Assembly: GCF_022458865.1 (NCBI RefSeq)
Contig: NZ_JAJNMU010000050.1
Span: 1-32,360, forward strand
Source of the DNA: Paenibacillus periandrae
GTDB lineage: Bacteria > Bacillota > Bacilli > Paenibacillales > NBRC-103111
Direction of reading: 5' to 3'
DNA length: 32,360 nt
The notes below the pieces were generated by a model that saw only the letters and a list, made by a program, of their open reading frames with translations, did not search any database and was not told where the DNA came from. Positions 1 to 6,339 of the stretch are shown here, piece by piece. The position numbers and the translations under genes were made by a program. Each line of letters starts with the position of its first letter. Position 1 is the first letter of the stretch.

Positions 1-1
1 G

Positions 2-298
2 GATGAGGCGGTAACATTTTTCTGCGGTGGTTCTAGGAACTTTTCGAAATTCATAGATCTATTTGACGGCGTGTTTGTCCTCGAGGTCGACCTTAACACA
101 TTGAACCGGCGGCTTGACGAGCGACCGGAAAATGAGTGGGGCGGAAAGAAAACGGAACGGGAACTCATTGCGCGATTGCACCAAACGAAAGAAGACATTC
201 CGAAAAACGGAATTATAATCGACGCCACCGCACCGATCGAGCACGTCGTTGACGAGATCTTCCGTCAAAGCGAAGAAAATAAACGCCAACGACAGTAA
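2..298 (+). CDS. C-terminal part of an AAA/P-loop nucleoside-kinase-like protein (cut by window edge)
   Basis: The reading frame is open from the left edge to TAA at 296-298, so only the last 98 residues are seen. The GTG at about residue 24 of this piece is internal, because the protein-like sequence continues upstream of it (TFFCGGSRNFSKFIDLFDGV). The pattern of a short strand, CGGSRN, then FDGVFVLEVD, LNRRLDERPENEWGGK and a final IIDATAPIEHVVDEI resembles the C-terminal half of small AAA-family nucleoside/shikimate-kinase-like ATPases common in Bacilli. The Walker A motif would lie outside the window. It is the first member of a row of same-strand single genes separated by the hairpin repeat. 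The family is inferred from resemblance; the substrate is unknown. Confidence 0.7.
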   Translation, partial: DEAVTFFCGGSRNFSKFIDLFDGVFVLEVDLNTLNRRLDERPENEWGGKKTERELIARLHQTKEDIPKNGIIIDATAPIEHVVDEIFRQSEENKRQRQ

Positions 299-362
299 CT
301 TACGGTCGCTTACGGACAGCCCAATACACCGGTGCACCTGGATACGAATAGTCCCATCCACT

Positions 363-450
363 GCGCTAACGGAGAACGTTAGTTCAACCATGAATAGGCT
401 GCCGGCGCGATCGGTAGCCTATTCAACTATCTGGCAGTTTAGTGCAACTT
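363..450 (+). repeat. Hairpin repeat copy 1 (cassette-spacer family)
   Basis: The 5' box at 365-387 (GCTAACGGAGAACGTTAG) is itself an inverted repeat, CTAACG/CGTTAG. A stem follows at 393-404 and 412-423 (AATAGGCTGCCG against CGGTAGCCTATT, one G-T mismatch). The 3' box CTGGCAGTTTAGTGCAAC closes the unit. The same order of box, hairpin, box recurs after most genes up to 4130 and once at 21672. There is no T-run after the hairpin, so it is not a classical terminator. Confidence 0.85.
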
Positions 451-538
451 TCCATTAATTGGTGTCGTATAAGAAGTGAAACGGACGAGATGAACGGCTA
501 TAGAGTGAAGAGTGAGAAACTTTTAGGGAGTGAACAAA

Positions 539-1162
539 GTGAGGATGTATTCTAAAAGCATCAGAATATTGATTGGTGTTGTTTTTATCGTTTGTGTAGT
601 GAGAGGTGCAATGGCATTCCAAAGCACATATGCTAAAAGTACGATTAATCAAAGCCACACAAATCCTCCTAACTATCCTGAAAATGAAAATGGAAAGACA
701 TACGGTTCTGCTGAAGAAGCCACCTCTGCTGAAATGCTACCTGACTTAATCCATAAAGGAAGTGTTGATGGCATTGCAGGATATGTGTTGAAAAAAGATT
801 ATCTCGAAGAACTTGGTCGTGATGTCCCGTTATATGATGTTGATGGGAAAACCATAATTGGTTCTTTTCATATTAGCGGCGCTAAGAATATGAACTTCTA
901 TCCTAAAAATAAAAACGGACAGACATACGGTTCTGCCACAGATGCTACTTCTCCAGAAACGGTACCTGAATTAATCAGTGCTATAGGTGTGGATGGCACA
1001 AAAGGATATATGCTGAAAAAAGACTATGACGGTGAGCAACCAAAATCACTCGAGGAAGCCATTGCGATACAGAACAGCAGATCACCAGGTGGTCGTGATA
1101 TTCTGCTGTATGACGTTGATGGTGAAACCGTAATTGGTGTGTTTCATGTTGGAGGAAAGTAA
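539..1162 (+). CDS. Secreted protein with two copies of an unclassified ~70-residue repeat
   Basis: I place the start at GTG 539, because AGGGAG at 525-530 lies 8 bases upstream; an in-frame GTG at 530 overlaps that site and is less likely. The product (207 aa) has a signal peptide (hydrophobic IRILIGVVFIVCVVRGAMA). Two homologous blocks follow, each beginning YP-N-NGQTYGSA-(E/D)AT and ending LYDVDG-T-IG-FH-(S/G)G. The second block has an insertion of about 15 residues (QPKSLEEAIAIQNSRS). I have a sense of similar blocks attached to BlaR1/M56-type proteins in Bacilli, but I cannot confirm it. No enzymatic motif is seen. The gene stands alone between hairpin repeats. Confidence 0.75.
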   Translation: MRMYSKSIRILIGVVFIVCVVRGAMAFQSTYAKSTINQSHTNPPNYPENENGKTYGSAEEATSAEMLPDLIHKGSVDGIAGYVLKKDYLEELGRDVPLYDVDGKTIIGSFHISGAKNMNFYPKNKNGQTYGSATDATSPETVPELISAIGVDGTKGYMLKKDYDGEQPKSLEEAIAIQNSRSPGGRDILLYDVDGETVIGVFHVGGK

Positions 1163-1181
1163 CAAAAAAGTAGGTTCAAGT

Positions 1182-1330
1182 GTTACGCTAACGGAGAACT
1201 ATAGCTTAATTAACAACTAAGACGCGGCTGCCGGCATGCATCAGCAGCCGCGTTGTGCTAACGGGAAACGATAGCTCAATAATACCAAGAAAGCAGCTGA
1301 TCAATGTGATCGGCTGCTTTTGTTCAACTA
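1182..1330 (+). repeat. Hairpin repeat copy 2 (two units in tandem)
   Basis: Unit a starts with GTTACGCTAACGGAGAAC (1182) and has a perfect 10 bp stem, ACGCGGCTGC 1222-1231 against GCAGCCGCGT 1244-1253. Unit b starts at 1256 with GCTAACGGGAAACGATAGC and has a 14 bp stem, 1290-1303 against 1307-1320, with one G-T pair, followed by TTTTGTT. Unit b could therefore also work as a terminator. The 5' box of unit b takes the place of the 3' box of unit a, which shows that the two boxes are versions of one sequence. Confidence 0.85.
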
Positions 1331-1378
1331 ATAGGTAATATAGTATATTTAACCATAGTCCTAACAAGGAGGTCGTTC

Positions 1379-1762
1379 ATGGTTTCAATAACCTCGAAAG
1401 AGTTCAAAGCAGTTATTAAGCTCCCTGCGAATATTCGATATGAATATTTTATTAAGAAGGTTGCTGATTCAGAAGAAGTATGGGGGTTGTATGATGACGG
1501 TTGGGCAATATCTTCAGATGATAAAGGGAGATTGCTTATTCCGTTCTGGCCCAGGAAAGAATTTGCGGAGTACTGTGCTTATGAAGAATGGTCAAATTAT
1601 AAAGCACAATGTATCTCATTAGACGAGTTCATTAGTGACTGGTTACCCAATATGGTGAAGGATCAGCATAAGCCATCGATCTTTTGGAATAGAGATGATT
1701 CTGCAGTACTTGAGATTCAAGTGATACTAAATGATTTGGAGCAGGAACTTGAAAAGTATTGA
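1379..1762 (+). CDS. DUF2750 family protein
   Basis: This 127-residue cytoplasmic protein has the hallmarks of the DUF2750 family: LPANIRYEYFIKKVADSEEVWGL near residues 16-38, then DDGWA, IPFWPRKEFAEYCA, a WLP motif preceded by ISLDEF, and an acidic LEQELEKY end. Length and motif order match the whole family, so the gene appears intact. The start is fixed by AAGGAGG at 1366-1372, 6 bases before ATG. The molecular function of DUF2750 is not known. The gene stands alone between hairpin repeats, as do its neighbours. Confidence 0.85.
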   Translation: MVSITSKEFKAVIKLPANIRYEYFIKKVADSEEVWGLYDDGWAISSDDKGRLLIPFWPRKEFAEYCAYEEWSNYKAQCISLDEFISDWLPNMVKDQHKPSIFWNRDDSAVLEIQVILNDLEQELEKY

Positions 1763-1768
1763 GCCATC

Positions 1769-1866
1769 GTTACGTTAACGGTGTACTATAGCTTAACAAT
1801 CACCAGAACGAGGCTGCCGGCATGTAACGGCAGCCTCGTAGAGCTAACTGGCAGGATTATTCAACA
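1769..1866 (+). repeat. Hairpin repeat copy 3
   Basis: The 5' box begins GTTACGTTAACGGTGTAC, 7 bases after the preceding stop codon. The stem is a perfect 12 bp, ACGAGGCTGCCG 1808-1819 against CGGCAGCCTCGT 1828-1839. The 3' box is GAGCTAACTGGCAGGATTA followed by TTCAAC. This is the cleanest copy and the best reference for the family. Confidence 0.9.
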
Positions 1867-1910
1867 ACATCACGAATACTTCCGAAACGGATATTTAGGG
1901 GAGGAAAAGT

Positions 1911-2453
1911 ATGGAGCCTAGATTTGAAACAAACCGCTTAACTCTTAGATTATTTGAACCCTCGGATGCATTATCAGTTCAAGCCTTAGCCGGAAGCGAA
2001 GACGTTGCACGGACAACCCTCTCTATTCCTCATCCATATCCAGATGATGCGGCTGAGGCATGGATTGAACGTACTCGAAACGCATCTAAAAACGGGGATA
2101 TTTTTTCTTTCGCAATGGTCAAAAAGGAAGATGATATGCTTATTGGGTGCGTAAGTTTACGTGTTTCAAAAAGTGAAAACCAGGCTGAACTAGCCTACTG
2201 GATTGGTCGTCCTTTTTGGGGGCAAGGTTATGCCACAGAAACAGCACAGAAGATGATTAAATTTGGTTTTGAAGGGTTGGGCTTAAATCACATTTCTGCT
2301 GCTGCAATGACAAAGAATCCAGCGTCTTACAAGGTTATGCAGAAAATTGGGATGAAGCCAGAAGACAAATGGCCTAAACAAATCTTAAAGTCTGGAATTT
2401 ACGAAGATTTAGTTCATTACGGTATGGTTAAATCAGAAACTATTAATGATTAA
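1911..2453 (+). CDS. GNAT family N-acetyltransferase (RimJ/RimL-like)
   Basis: This 180-residue protein begins ETNRLTLRLFEPSDA, the usual start of the RimJ/RimL (Acetyltransf_3) branch of GNAT enzymes, which transfer acetyl from acetyl-CoA to an amine. The acetyl-CoA pyrophosphate loop is clear in YWIGRPFWGQGYATET near residues 96-111 (GQGYAT). The later HISAAAMTKNPASYKVMQKIGM matches motif B with its conserved N-x-x-S-x-x-(V)-x-x-K-x-G. GGGGAGG lies just upstream of ATG 1911. The substrate cannot be read from sequence; ribosomal-protein N-termini, antibiotics and small amines are all used in this branch. Like its neighbours it sits alone between hairpin repeats. Confidence 0.9.
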   Translation: MEPRFETNRLTLRLFEPSDALSVQALAGSEDVARTTLSIPHPYPDDAAEAWIERTRNASKNGDIFSFAMVKKEDDMLIGCVSLRVSKSENQAELAYWIGRPFWGQGYATETAQKMIKFGFEGLGLNHISAAAMTKNPASYKVMQKIGMKPEDKWPKQILKSGIYEDLVHYGMVKSETIND

Positions 2454-2478
2454 GCTAACGGGAGATTAGTTACAATAA
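2454..2478 (+). repeat. Hairpin repeat copy 4 (5' box only)
   Basis: GCTAACGGGAGATTAGTTAC begins at the base after the stop codon. Only the first box is present; the hairpin and the second box are missing. A promoter-like sequence follows directly, so this copy was probably truncated when the downstream segment was joined. Confidence 0.7.
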
Positions 2479-2479
2479 A

Positions 2480-2488
2480 TGGTATAAT
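2480..2488 (+). promoter_or_regulatory. Extended -10 promoter candidate for the second GNAT gene
   Basis: TG-G-TATAAT at 2480-2488 is an exact extended -10 element. No good -35 lies 17 bp upstream, as is common for extended -10 promoters. It sits about 95 bp before the start of the next gene. Confidence 0.5.
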
Positions 2489-2582
2489 GTTTAGGTCAAA
2501 CCTGATGATTAACAATATATAGAGGTTGCCTATACAGCTTCTGCGAAATCTTAGAACGAGGATGAAAGGGTGGTGATGGCTA

Positions 2583-3170
2583 ATGATAAGAGACGAAATT
2601 TCACTCGAAGGAAATCGAGTAAGGTTGATTCCGGCATCACATGAACATTTGGAGGGATTATTCAAGGCAAGTAATCACAGCGATATATGGTCGTACAGCC
2701 CAACATGCATCAGTAAGCTAGAAGACTTGGAAGACACAATGGATCAGTGGATGAAGTCAAAAGAGCAGGGATTGAGGTACCCGTTCGTGATTTTTGACAA
2801 GAGTACGAGCGAGATTGTTGGCAGCACCAGTTACTTAGATATCTCACTGCTAAACAGAAAACTTGAAATTGGTGGGACTTGGTTGGACCCTAAGGTTTGG
2901 AGAACCAGTGTTAATACGGAGTGTAAGTATCTATTACTGAAATATGGATTTGAAGATTTGAATTTGATTCGAGTGCAGTTCCGTACAGATACAAGAAATG
3001 AAAGGTCTAACCTCGCAATACAAAGAATTGGAGCACAGTTCGAAGGAACGTTGAGGCAAGAGATGATTGTCCGTGAAGGGTATATTCGAGACTCAAATGT
3101 ATACAGTATTCTTGATAAAGAGTGGGAATTCGTAAAAGCAAAATTGCTGGATTATTTAAGGACAGAATAA
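2583..3170 (+). CDS. GNAT family N-acetyltransferase, second type
   Basis: This 195-residue protein starts SLEGNRVRLIPASHEHLEGLF, again an Acetyltransf_3-type GNAT entry, but it belongs to a different subgroup from the gene before it. It carries the motif EIGGTWLDPKVWRTSVNTECKYLLLKYGFE near residues 96-125, where the acetyl-CoA loop is the divergent W-R-T-S-V-N form instead of Q-x-x-G-x-G/A. It then has IRVQFRTDTRNERSNLAIQRIGAQFEG. This form is typical of a widespread GNAT subgroup with unknown amine substrates. AAAGGGTGG at 2565-2573 precedes ATG 2583 by 9 bases. The gene appears intact. Confidence 0.88.
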   Translation: MIRDEISLEGNRVRLIPASHEHLEGLFKASNHSDIWSYSPTCISKLEDLEDTMDQWMKSKEQGLRYPFVIFDKSTSEIVGSTSYLDISLLNRKLEIGGTWLDPKVWRTSVNTECKYLLLKYGFEDLNLIRVQFRTDTRNERSNLAIQRIGAQFEGTLRQEMIVREGYIRDSNVYSILDKEWEFVKAKLLDYLRTE

Positions 3171-3179
3171 CCTGATTAT

Positions 3180-3268
3180 TACGCTAACGGAGAACGTTAA
3201 CACAATAACACCAGAACGAGGCTGCCAGCACGGCAGCCTCCATTACGTTAACTGGCAGGATAATTCAA
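3180..3268 (+). repeat. Hairpin repeat copy 5
   Basis: The 5' box is TTACGCTAACGGAGAACG with its own inverted repeat (TAACG/CGTTA). The stem is 9 bp, GAGGCTGCC 3218-3226 against GGCAGCCTC 3232-3240. The 3' box is GTTAACTGGCAGGATAA then TTCAAT, nearly identical to copy 3. It begins 10 bases after the preceding stop. Confidence 0.88.
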
Positions 3269-3368
3269 TCGTTTCTAGAATATTCTCTGAGTTGGATAAT
3301 TTTATAAACTGTGAATATAACGTTATCTGAAAAATACGCAAAGATTATTTTTTGAAGGGATGATTAAA

Positions 3369-3962
3369 TTGAAGCAAGGGATATTAGTTTATCTAAATGG
3401 AACTTCAAGTTCTGGAAAGACCTCCATATCGACTGAACTGATAAATCAGAAAGAGATTCCTTTTTATCATTTATCAATTGATGATTTTTTTAATAATTAC
3501 AATGATTTTATTAATAATAAATTTCCAGATGAACCTCCAAGAGAAATAGATCATCAAGTTGTCTCACAAATACTTGATGATTCCATATTCTCAGTGTACC
3601 ATTCGACAATTAAATTGTTATCAGAACTGGGTTTTAATGTAATAGTAGATACCGTAATCGACAATGACAAGAGGTTTAATGAGTTTCTTGATCAATTTTT
3701 CGATCAGCCTACGTTATTTATAGGTGTAATATGCTCGAAAGAAGAACTCATAAGAAGAGAGCAAGCAAGAGGAGATAGAAAAATTGGATTGGCAGCTTCA
3801 CAGTTTAGCAAAGTATATTGCTTTGATGAATATGACCTCGAAGTAAATACTGAAGAGATGAATCCAAAAGAATGTGCCGAAAAGATATTAAGTTTTATTA
3901 AGTCCAATAAGGAATACTCGGTATTTAAGCAATTAAATAAAAAAAATGTTAGTGTTTCCTAG
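3369..3962 (+). CDS. Chloramphenicol-phosphotransferase-like P-loop kinase
   Basis: I choose TTG 3369 as start because GAAGGGA (3354-3360) lies 8 bases upstream; ATG 3360 abuts that site and adds three residues. Walker A is GTSSSGKTS near residues 11-19, followed by LSIDDFFNN, where the aspartates correspond to the catalytic acid of CPT enzymes. Next come the lid segment CSKEELIRREQARGDRKIGLAASQ and YDLEVNTEEMNPKECAEKI, all in the order seen in the CPT family (PF07931). These enzymes phosphorylate a hydroxyl using ATP; the best-known member inactivates chloramphenicol. The family is well supported, but activity on chloramphenicol is not shown. The length of 197 aa fits a complete enzyme. Confidence 0.82.
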   Translation: MKQGILVYLNGTSSSGKTSISTELINQKEIPFYHLSIDDFFNNYNDFINNKFPDEPPREIDHQVVSQILDDSIFSVYHSTIKLLSELGFNVIVDTVIDNDKRFNEFLDQFFDQPTLFIGVICSKEELIRREQARGDRKIGLAASQFSKVYCFDEYDLEVNTEEMNPKECAEKILSFIKSNKEYSVFKQLNKKNVSVS

Positions 3963-4036
3963 ATGGCGTATCCAGATACCACCATATTCAAGCATTGGGG
4001 CTATCCCCCTTCGGGCTACCGAGGGATTTCAGGATT

Positions 4037-4130
4037 GAGCTAACTGGGTACTATAGCTCAATAAACAACTAAGACGCGGCTATCGTAATAATTCGGCAAC
4101 CGCGTTAAGCTAACTGGCAGTAGAGTGCGA
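4037..4130 (+). repeat. Hairpin repeat copy 6
   Basis: The 5' box GAGCTAACTGGGTACTATAG carries a perfect 6 bp inverted repeat, GAGCTA/TAGCTC. The main stem runs from ACGCGG at 4074 to CCGCGT at 4105 with an imperfect inner part. The 3' box is AGCTAACTGGCAGTAGAG. A further GC-rich stem (CCC..CGG..CCG.GGG, about 4007-4025) lies just upstream and is not shared with other copies. Confidence 0.8.
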
Positions 4131-4234
4131 TTATGACAGAGAATTTTTATGGAATATCTTTTAGTATAGCTTGATAATGAGTACCCAGATAAACTAGTTA
4201 GACCGAATATACTAAGCCGTGGAAGGAGAAAAAC

Positions 4235-4420
4235 ATGTCTCAATTCCCTGCATTAGAAATAGAAAGATTTGTACTTAGACAGATTAAATAAGAAGATTCA
4301 GAAGCCATATATTTCTCTATGAATGAAGTTACGAAATTTTATGATATGGAGAGTTTTACGAAAATCAAACAAGCAGAAGAACTAATTCACAACTGGTGGG
4401 AAGGAGTTATAAATCAATAA
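4235..4420 (+). pseudogene. Broken GNAT acetyltransferase remnant
   Basis: ATG 4235 has a strong GGAAGGAG site upstream and opens a GNAT-like start (LEIERFVLRQIK), but TAA at 4289-4291 interrupts after 18 codons. The same frame then continues as EDSEAIYFSMNEVTKFYDMESFTKIKQAEELIHNWWEG to a second stop at 4418-4420. This is the usual first ~60 residues of a GNAT protein; the acetyl-CoA-binding half is absent. A point mutation and a 3' deletion explain it. It is the last member of the cassette row. Confidence 0.7.
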
Positions 4421-4660
4421 ATCGATCAGAGGTTTTATCCACCTTCATCGATTCATCCCAAGTAAATTATTTATAGTTTTTTTTGAAAATTATTATCATT
4501 TGTGGAATAAATTTCTTGTCATCTGATAGGGAACATAATTGGATGCTCTCTGCTTTTTTAAATATTGACGCAAAAAGAGTTTCCTTTTTTATGTTTAGGC
4601 CGTATAATATAGGTAATTACTCCTATATTGGGTGAAAATTTACATGAAAATGGGGATATT

Positions 4661-5455
4661 ATGGCGTTTATTGTACTGCTGTTGTTTCTAGCGTTTTTGT
4701 ACCTACTCCTCTCACTTATTAAGCCGAGCGTCTTCTTAGGATTCACTAAAATGAACTTAACACGTGGAAAGACCGCACTCCTTGCACTAGGCGCTTTTAT
4801 CCTCATGTGTGTAGCGACTGCCCTTTCTAACTCCGACTCAAAACCCGCTACTACGGTAGCTGCGGAAGCAAAACCGGCAGCTGCCGCTCTATCTCCAGAG
4901 GAAAAAGCCAAGATTGAAGCAGAAGCTAAAGCAAAGGCGGAGACCGAAGCTAAGGCTAAAGCTGATGCTGACGCTAAAGCAAAGGCAGACGCTAATATTC
5001 CTAAGGAATATAAGTCTGCATTAAAAAAAGCTGAATCTTATGCAAAAACAATGAACATGTCTAAAAGTGCTATTAATGATCAATTAACTTCAGATTATGG
5101 TGAAAAGTTCTCTCAAGAATCTGCAAAGTATGCAATAGATAATTTTCAATTTGACTGGAAAGCAAACGCTTTAAAAAAAGCTGAATCTTACGCAAAAACA
5201 ATGAACATGTCAAAACAAGGAATTTATGATCAACTTATTTCTGAACATGGTGAAAAGTTTACAGAAGACGAAGCACAGTACGCAGTCGACAATATAAAAG
5301 CCGATTTCAATAAAAATGCCTTGAATAAAGCAAAAAATTATCAGGATTCAATGAAAATGTCGCCAGCAGCGATACGAGACCAACTAACTTCTAAATACGG
5401 TGAAAAATTCACAAAAGAAGAAGCCGATTATGCTATTAAGAATTTGGATAAATAA
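4661..5455 (+). CDS. Membrane-anchored protein with three Ltp (host cell surface-exposed lipoprotein) repeats
   Basis: ATG 4661 is the likely start; a TTG at 4628 would add 11 polar residues. Two hydrophobic segments open the protein (IVLLLFLAFLYLLLSLI and TALLALGAFILMCVATAL). The second ends near a cysteine that is not a good lipobox. A long Ala/Lys/Glu linker (EAKAKAETEAKAKAD) follows, then three tandem repeats of about 48 residues of the form ALKKAESYAKTMNMSK..I.DQL.(S/T)..GEKF..E.A.YA(I/V)DN. These match the Ltp family (PF07553), first known from a Streptococcus phage lipoprotein that blocks DNA injection by other phages. The role here is inferred: a cell-surface protein, perhaps superinfection exclusion. 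It is the last gene before the Tn7-like end at 5743. Confidence 0.82.
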   Translation: MAFIVLLLFLAFLYLLLSLIKPSVFLGFTKMNLTRGKTALLALGAFILMCVATALSNSDSKPATTVAAEAKPAAAALSPEEKAKIEAEAKAKAETEAKAKADADAKAKADANIPKEYKSALKKAESYAKTMNMSKSAINDQLTSDYGEKFSQESAKYAIDNFQFDWKANALKKAESYAKTMNMSKQGIYDQLISEHGEKFTEDEAQYAVDNIKADFNKNALNKAKNYQDSMKMSPAAIRDQLTSKYGEKFTKEEADYAIKNLDK

Positions 5456-5461
5456 AACTCA

Positions 5462-5497
5462 AAACGCCCTTAACTAAAGAATTGGTTGATGGCGTTT
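5462..5497 (+). terminator. Possible terminator after the Ltp-repeat gene
   Basis: AAACGCC at 5462-5468 pairs with GGCGTTT at 5491-5497, six bases after the stop codon. The loop is long (22 nt) and the T-run short, so efficiency is uncertain. Confidence 0.45.
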
Positions 5498-5586
5498 GTT
5501 AAAGTTCATTACTGATTTACCATTTTAAAAGTTAAAGCTGATTATAGAGATTCTTGTTGAACAAACGGATAACGTTGAATTGAAAC

Positions 5587-5640
5587 CAGCAGCCAGTCTA
5601 AGACTTTATTTTTCAAGTCTTGGTTCGCTGCTGTTTTTTT
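5587..5640 (+). terminator. Rho-independent terminator overlapping the Tn7-like end
   Basis: CAGCAGC 5587-5593 pairs with GCTGCTG 5627-5633, with an inner pair AAGACTT 5600-5606 against AAGTCTT 5615-5621. Seven T follow. The loop contains the innermost TnsB-type site, so the terminator lies inside the transposon end and would insulate cargo from its surroundings. Confidence 0.65.
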
Positions 5641-5743
5641 ATGGATCAGTCTAAAACTTATTCTTCAAAAAATAACGATTTTCCAGCTGAAAAACCGCGT
5701 CAAATCAACAACTACAGTCTAATACTATATTTTCATCAAACAT
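5595..5743 (-). mobile_element. Right end of a Tn7-like transposon (body to the left)
   Basis: Three sites in one orientation, AGTCTAAGACTTTATT (5595), AGTCTAAAACTTATT (5648) and AGTCTAATACTATATT (5717), are reverse complements of AATAAAGTnnTAGACT. This closely resembles the TnsB-binding site in the Tn7 right end (AATAAAGTCTTAAACT). Read inward from the terminus, the end is TGT, six bases, AAAATATAG, the same geometry as Tn7. The terminal ACA is 5741-5743, and the flanking 5 bp are TTAGT. The matching left end was not found between 1 and 5590, so the element should extend past the left edge and carry the cassette row and the Ltp gene. Confidence 0.75.
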
Positions 5744-5844
5744 TAGTTCCAAAGCCGCTTAACAAATTTGATTTAACTCCTTGGTAAGAAGCTGAACGAG
5801 CTGAAATGCCGATCTTGAGCATAGCAGGGGGGATGGTTTAAAGC

Positions 5845-6339
5845 CTATTTGTTTTTCATGGCCTCTTGAAATAGTGTAACAAGGTTCTTCGTATAGCTTC
5901 CAATCCTGCCACTGACCTCTGCCCGCATAAAATCTTTAGTCATGACAAAACGATCCTCACATCCGCGGCAGACATATCGATAAGTGATCTCCGTATCATC
6001 CTTTGAGTCCTCAAACACACGAATATTTCTTTCGACAAGGATTTTTTTTGATAGTTGAACATCTTCGCGAATGCGCTTGGTTAATATTTTTGTTGCCGAG
6101 CAGTATAAAAACTTCAATGTAAGAGATGACATTTCAACCTCGATGCTTTTCTTTTCAACAATCTTGAGGGCAACAGGAAGAATGACGGAATCTCTCATCA
6201 TCTCCATTTCCTTTTTCGTCGGAGGTTCAGAAGCCAGATGAGGTTTTTCTTTTTGATTTTGAATTGATTGTTCTTTATGCTGCGGCAGCATCATACGACT
6301 TGATTCCCACAATCCATTACCTTCGAGTTTTTTGCTCAC
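5845..6339 (-). CDS. UvrX-operon protein: YolD-like N-terminus joined to an uncharacterised domain
   Basis: The start is GTG 6339, overlapping the uvrX stop (GTGA), with AGGAGGTCAC upstream. The first 25 residues (KKLEGNGLWESSRMMLPQHKE) look like the start of YolD-like proteins, usual partners of Y-family polymerases in Bacilli. The remaining ~115 residues (from MMRDSVILPVAL) instead resemble the protein of the first gene in this operon: both have LP near the start, a central (K/R)..(I/V)...NI(R/K)(I/V), then Y.(V/C)RG....F.M...(M/V)(R/K)AE. So this is probably a fusion of a YolD-type head with the operon's own small-protein domain. The function is unknown; a role as polymerase accessory is inferred from position. 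The length is 164 aa. Confidence 0.7.
   Translation of the reverse strand: MSKKLEGNGLWESSRMMLPQHKEQSIQNQKEKPHLASEPPTKKEMEMMRDSVILPVALKIVEKKSIEVEMSSLTLKFLYCSATKILTKRIREDVQLSKKILVERNIRVFEDSKDDTEITYRYVCRGCEDRFVMTKDFMRAEVSGRIGSYTKNLVTLFQEAMKNK

Noticed and set aside
363..4130. Calling the hairpin repeats integron attC sites
   Set aside because: The conserved boxes do not fit RYYYAAC/GTTRRRY, and no intI-like gene is visible. Only the architecture is similar.
363..4130. Calling all the hairpin repeats Rho-independent terminators
   Set aside because: Most stems are not followed by a T-run, and conserved boxes flank the stems. Only unit b of copy 2 could also terminate.
4558..4911. Minus-strand ORF opposite the Ltp-repeat gene
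   Set aside because: It lies over the well-supported plus-strand gene, has no ribosome binding site and has low-complexity composition mirrored from the Ala/Lys linker.
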